The position numbers and the translations under genes are program-made. Of a DNA stretch of 46,476 bases, positions 43,742-46,476 are shown in pieces. The stretch's first letter is position 1, and each line of letters opens with the position of its first letter. Below the pieces are notes generated by a model. That model did not search any database. It was not told where the DNA came from and was given only the letters and a program-made list of their open reading frames with translations. The stretch comes from an uncultured Prevotella sp. (GTDB lineage Bacteria > Bacteroidota > Bacteroidia > Bacteroidales > Bacteroidaceae), in the NCBI GenBank assembly GCA_934219025.1, contig CAKQDG010000008.1, positions 1 through 46,476 of the forward strand. Direction: 5' to 3'.

Positions 43742-45346
43742 ATGAATACAGAAAACCTTGATACACTCGACTGGATTATCCTGATAGGATATTTCGTGAT
43801 ATTGCTTGCCATCGGGATGTGGGCAAGTTCTAAGGCCAAGAAAAGCGGAAACATGTTTCTCGCCAGCCGCTCGCTGCGCTGGCACCATATCGGATTCTCG
43901 ATGTGGGGCACCAATGTTGGTCCGTCGATGCTCATAGCCTCGGCGAGTGCCGGATTTTCGTGCGGCATAGTGTCGGGCAATTACGCCTGGTATGCCTTCG
44001 TCTTCATAGCCCTGCTCGCCTTCGTTTTTGCCCCGCGCTATCTCGGCACGGGGATATCCACGCTGCCAGAGTTTATGGGACTGCGCTTTGGCGACTCCAC
44101 GCGCAATATCCTTGCATGGTATACCATCGTTACAATACTCATTTCATGGCTTGCGCTGACGCTCTTTGCCGGAGGAATAATCATCCGCCAGGTGTTTGGC
44201 ATACCGATGTGGATGTCTGCCCTGCTGCTGCTCGCCATCTCGGCATTCTTCACCATGCTCGGCGGATTGAAGGCTGTGGCCTATACCAATGTCTACCAGA
44301 TGGTGCTGCTGATTTTCGTTTCGGCAACGCTCACCATAGTCGGCATCTGGAAGTTGGGCGGCGACTCCTTTACCAATGGCATCTCCATATTGGCAAATCC
44401 CGACATCGTGCCGTCAAACTACTGGAACCTGTTCCAGCCCAACAGCGACCCGGGCTATCCGTGGCTGCCCATTCTTCTGGGCTATCCTATCATGGGCGTG
44501 TGGTTCTGGTGCACCGACCAGTCTATGGTTCAGCCGGTGCTTGCCGCGCGAAGCCTCAGCGAGGGACAAAAGGGGGCCAACTTCACCGGATGGCTGAAGA
44601 TTCTGGATGTGGCGATATATATCGTACCCGGTATCGTGTGCTACGCCATGGTAAAGACGGGATATTTCGGTGGCGTTCAGGTGAATGCCGACGATGCCTA
44701 TCTGAAACTCGTCTACGAGCTGTTCCCTGCCGGAATGGTGGGCCTGGTGCTCGCCGTGCTCACGGCAGCCTTGATAAGCACTATCGGTTCGGCGCTCAAC
44801 GCCTTGAGCACGGTGTTCACGATGGACATATACGTGAAGAATATCCACCCCGAGGCTACCCCCGACGAGATACGCAAGACGGGACGCATCGTTACGGTGC
44901 TCGGTGCCCTGGTGTCGATAATCATCACGATTGCCGTAGACGGCATCAAGGGGATGGACCTGTTCAACGTGTTCCAGTCGGTATTGAGCTTCATCGCCCC
45001 ACCGATGGCTGCCGTGTTCCTGATGGGCGTGTTCTGGAAGCGCTGCACCACGCTTGCCGCCAACATGACCCTGACTTTCGGCACGATTTTCAGCATTGGA
45101 GCCGGCATACTTTATCTTTGGGTAATACCGGGAATGGCAAAGAGCATCCACTTCATGATGCTCTCCTTCTATATCTTCGTTGCCCTTATATTGATGATGG
45201 TTGCCGTAAGCCTGTATGACAGGACTGCCAACGAGAAACACGTGATAGTTGCGGTAAAGGAGAAGCCACAGAGGAGTGTGGTCGTGGCTTGGGTGGCGCT
45301 TGCCGTGGTTATGGTTTCACTGTATATCTTCTTCAACGGCAATTAG
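43742..45346 (+). CDS. Sodium:solute symporter (SSS/SGLT family)
   Basis: The product has 534 residues with about 14 predicted membrane helices. The start LDWIILIGYFVILLAIGMW is followed by KKSGNMFLASRSLRWHHIG and FSMWGTNVGPSMLIASASAG, the sodium-binding helix 1 region of the LeuT-fold SSS family, and ALISTIGSALNALSTVFTMDIY typical of sugar symporters. It imports a solute, probably a sugar, with sodium. Its position after the methyltransferase and glycosidase genes suggests that the cargo is the glycan breakdown product. Out-of-frame reading frames over it are shadows. Confidence 0.9.
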   Translation: MNTENLDTLDWIILIGYFVILLAIGMWASSKAKKSGNMFLASRSLRWHHIGFSMWGTNVGPSMLIASASAGFSCGIVSGNYAWYAFVFIALLAFVFAPRYLGTGISTLPEFMGLRFGDSTRNILAWYTIVTILISWLALTLFAGGIIIRQVFGIPMWMSALLLLAISAFFTMLGGLKAVAYTNVYQMVLLIFVSATLTIVGIWKLGGDSFTNGISILANPDIVPSNYWNLFQPNSDPGYPWLPILLGYPIMGVWFWCTDQSMVQPVLAARSLSEGQKGANFTGWLKILDVAIYIVPGIVCYAMVKTGYFGGVQVNADDAYLKLVYELFPAGMVGLVLAVLTAALISTIGSALNALSTVFTMDIYVKNIHPEATPDEIRKTGRIVTVLGALVSIIITIAVDGIKGMDLFNVFQSVLSFIAPPMAAVFLMGVFWKRCTTLAANMTLTFGTIFSIGAGILYLWVIPGMAKSIHFMMLSFYIFVALILMMVAVSLYDRTANEKHVIVAVKEKPQRSVVVAWVALAVVMVSLYIFFNGN

Positions 45347-45462
45347 CCCGATAACGTAGACCGCATACTATATATCTGCTATTCACTGCTGCGCAAATTG
45401 TTCTTTATTTCAGTAAACTTCTATCAAAATAGCTGATTGGCAGAAAAAAAAGAGCAAAGTTG

Positions 45463-45493
45463 TTGTTTTGTAAAGATATTCGCAATACATTTG
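45463..45493 (+). promoter_or_regulatory. Promoter of the small outer-membrane protein gene
   Basis: TTG (45463-45465), 20 bp, then TACATTTG (45486-45493), matching the Bacteroidetes -33/-7 pattern. It lies about 55 bp before the ATG. Confidence 0.65.
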
Positions 45494-45547
45494 CCGCAGA
45501 AAACAGCAATAGTAAAAACTTTTAGACATTAAGAAAGGAAACAAAAC

Positions 45548-46132
45548 ATGAAGAAAATTTTATTGTCAATGGTTGCCTTGCTCGCCACAGTAGCAGCAAG
45601 CGCACAGGTATATGTAGGAGGCGAAGTAGGTTTCTGGCGCAACACAGACGACAACCACACAACATTCACAATCGCGCCTCAAGTTGGCTATAACCTCAGC
45701 GACAAATGGGCTATCGGCACAGAAATCGGCTACAACCACGACTATTCTAAGGGATGGAGCACAAACGGTTTTGAGATTGCCCCATATGCTCGCTACACAG
45801 TAGCCAAGGCAGGTCCTGTTTCATTTATCCTCGACGGTGGATTCGGATTCAGCACATACAAGGCAAAGTATAACAAGGACACCAAACTTGGCGACGTGGA
45901 TTACGAAAGCGATTCTTTCAACGCTTGGGAAGTTGGAATTACTCCTGGCGTGAAGGTTAGCCTTGCAAAGAACGTAGACTTCATCGCTTCATTGGGCTTC
46001 CTGGGCTATCGCGACAACGACGATGCCGACAAAGATAACGCTGTTGTATCCAGCCACAGCTTTGGAGAGCACGGCTTCGGCTTCCACTTCAATTCAAACG
46101 ACCTGAAGTTCGGTGTTATCTACAACTTCTAA
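45548..46132 (+). CDS. Small outer-membrane beta-barrel protein
   Basis: The product has 194 residues. The signal peptide MKKILLSMVALLATVAASAQ is followed by eight or so alternating amphipathic strands (VYVGGEVGFWRN, FTIAPQVGYNLSDKWAIGTEIGY, FEIAPYARYTV, FGVIYNF) and a C-terminal Phe. It fits the OmpX/opacity-type OMP_b-brl family. It forms a single-gene unit between a good promoter and a strong terminator. Codon use suggests high expression. Function (structural or adhesive) is unknown. Confidence 0.85.
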   Translation: MKKILLSMVALLATVAASAQVYVGGEVGFWRNTDDNHTTFTIAPQVGYNLSDKWAIGTEIGYNHDYSKGWSTNGFEIAPYARYTVAKAGPVSFILDGGFGFSTYKAKYNKDTKLGDVDYESDSFNAWEVGITPGVKVSLAKNVDFIASLGFLGYRDNDDADKDNAVVSSHSFGEHGFGFHFNSNDLKFGVIYNF

Positions 46133-46182
46133 TTCCATCCGGGAAAAAGATTTATAGAAATATTACAAAACTATTGTTGAAT

Positions 46183-46223
46183 GGTTGCATCATGGCCAAA
46201 GAGTCGTGGTGCAACCTTTTTTT
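46183..46223 (+). terminator. Intrinsic terminator after the small porin gene
   Basis: The 10-bp stem ggttgcatca / tggtgcaacc (46183-46192 with 46207-46216, one G-T pair) is followed directly by seven T residues. Confidence 0.9.
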
Positions 46224-46230
46224 GGGTTCA

Positions 46231-46476
46231 TCCGGGATATGGAGTGATAATATTTATTATCGGAAGAAATCTCCTTGCCTACTTTTTAGACGAAAACCAA
46301 CAAAACCCCCGATGTCGTTTTGCAAGCCTTCGGCTTATTGTATAAAGCAAGGTATGTACTTTAGAGAGCAAGCTCTCTTCCGTCCATATCTTGCTTTATA
46401 CAAAGAGCCACTTCGTGTCTCCTTGCAAAACGACATCGGGCGATAAACATAAAAAACAAAGGAAATCAAAACCTTG
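46231..46476 (+). repeat. Structured repeat family 1, copy 3 (reaches the window edge)
   Basis: The copy aligns with 508-753 end to end at the same length. The outer 17-bp stem is perfect (cccgatgtcgttttgca with tgcaaaacgacatcggg). The gccttcggc and gagagcaagctctc hairpins are identical to copy 1, but the central arm is replaced: ttgtataaagcaag (46338-46351) pairs perfectly with cttgctttatacaa (46390-46403), instead of tgtgttgtg/cacaacaca in copy 1. The right end may extend past the window. Confidence 0.8.

Noticed and set aside
43903..45219. 438-codon out-of-frame ORF inside the symporter gene
   Set aside because: Rich in Arg/His/Cys with no hydrophobic helices, while the other frame gives a full SSS transporter.
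1..46476. tRNA, rRNA and prophage genes
   Set aside because: None could be recognised by eye; a tRNA search program was not available.

Overview
The window looks like chromosomal DNA of a Bacteroidales bacterium, most likely Prevotella or a close relative (Prevotellaceae). The evidence is the housekeeping order ftsX-DUF3098-uppP-truB-queA-folK, promoters of the Bacteroidetes type (TAnnTTTG at -7, TTTG/TTG at -33), weak ribosome binding sites, many SPII lipoproteins and outer-membrane barrels, a type IX secretion (T9SS) sorting domain, and lineage families such as DUF3836, DUF3098 and DUF3316. The genus is inferred, not proven. No rRNA, tRNA, CRISPR array or transposase gene was seen.

Layout. 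1-1.7 kb: start of a secreted protein, two face-to-face copies of a structured repeat, and a small DUF3836-like protein. 2-9.1 kb: FadL-type porin, PgpH-like 7TM-HD phosphodiesterase, gltX and waaA. 9.2-13.3 kb: unknown secreted proteins and a calcineurin-like phosphoesterase. 14.1-21.7 kb: a polymorphic-toxin island, made of a small T9SS-sorted protein, a 2127-residue SpvB/FG-GAP/RHS protein with a GIY-YIG-like C-terminal toxin, an Imm26-like immunity protein and a leftover RHS tip. 21.8-34.5 kb, all on the minus strand: FKBP-like lipoprotein, glyS, S41 protease, DUF3316, parC, tcdA, folK, queA, truB, uppP, DUF3098 and ftsX. 35.1-45.3 kb, plus strand: AraC regulator, beta-helix glycosidase-like protein, GH31 glycosidase, an unusual three-part corrinoid methyltransferase and a sodium:solute symporter. 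45.5-46.5 kb: small outer-membrane barrel, terminator and a third copy of the structured repeat.

Three signals are not explained by ordinary genes. (1) A repeat of about 240 bp in three copies has conserved flanks around a predicted three-arm structure. The arm sequences differ completely between copies while pairing is kept. (2) Nonamer (9-bp) arrays lie between genes and also inside genes, where they encode Ser-Glu-rich linkers. In the 36-45 kb cluster they occur at every gene junction and at both domain junctions of the methyltransferase, as if former intergenic spacers had become protein linkers. (3) That methyltransferase joins a URO-D-like domain, a homocysteine methyltransferase domain and a corrinoid domain without the folate-binding module of MetH. 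It sits among glycosidases and a transporter, which suggests capture of methyl groups from methylated glycans for methionine synthesis. A separate TIR-bounded (MITE-like) family of about 197 bp also has three copies.
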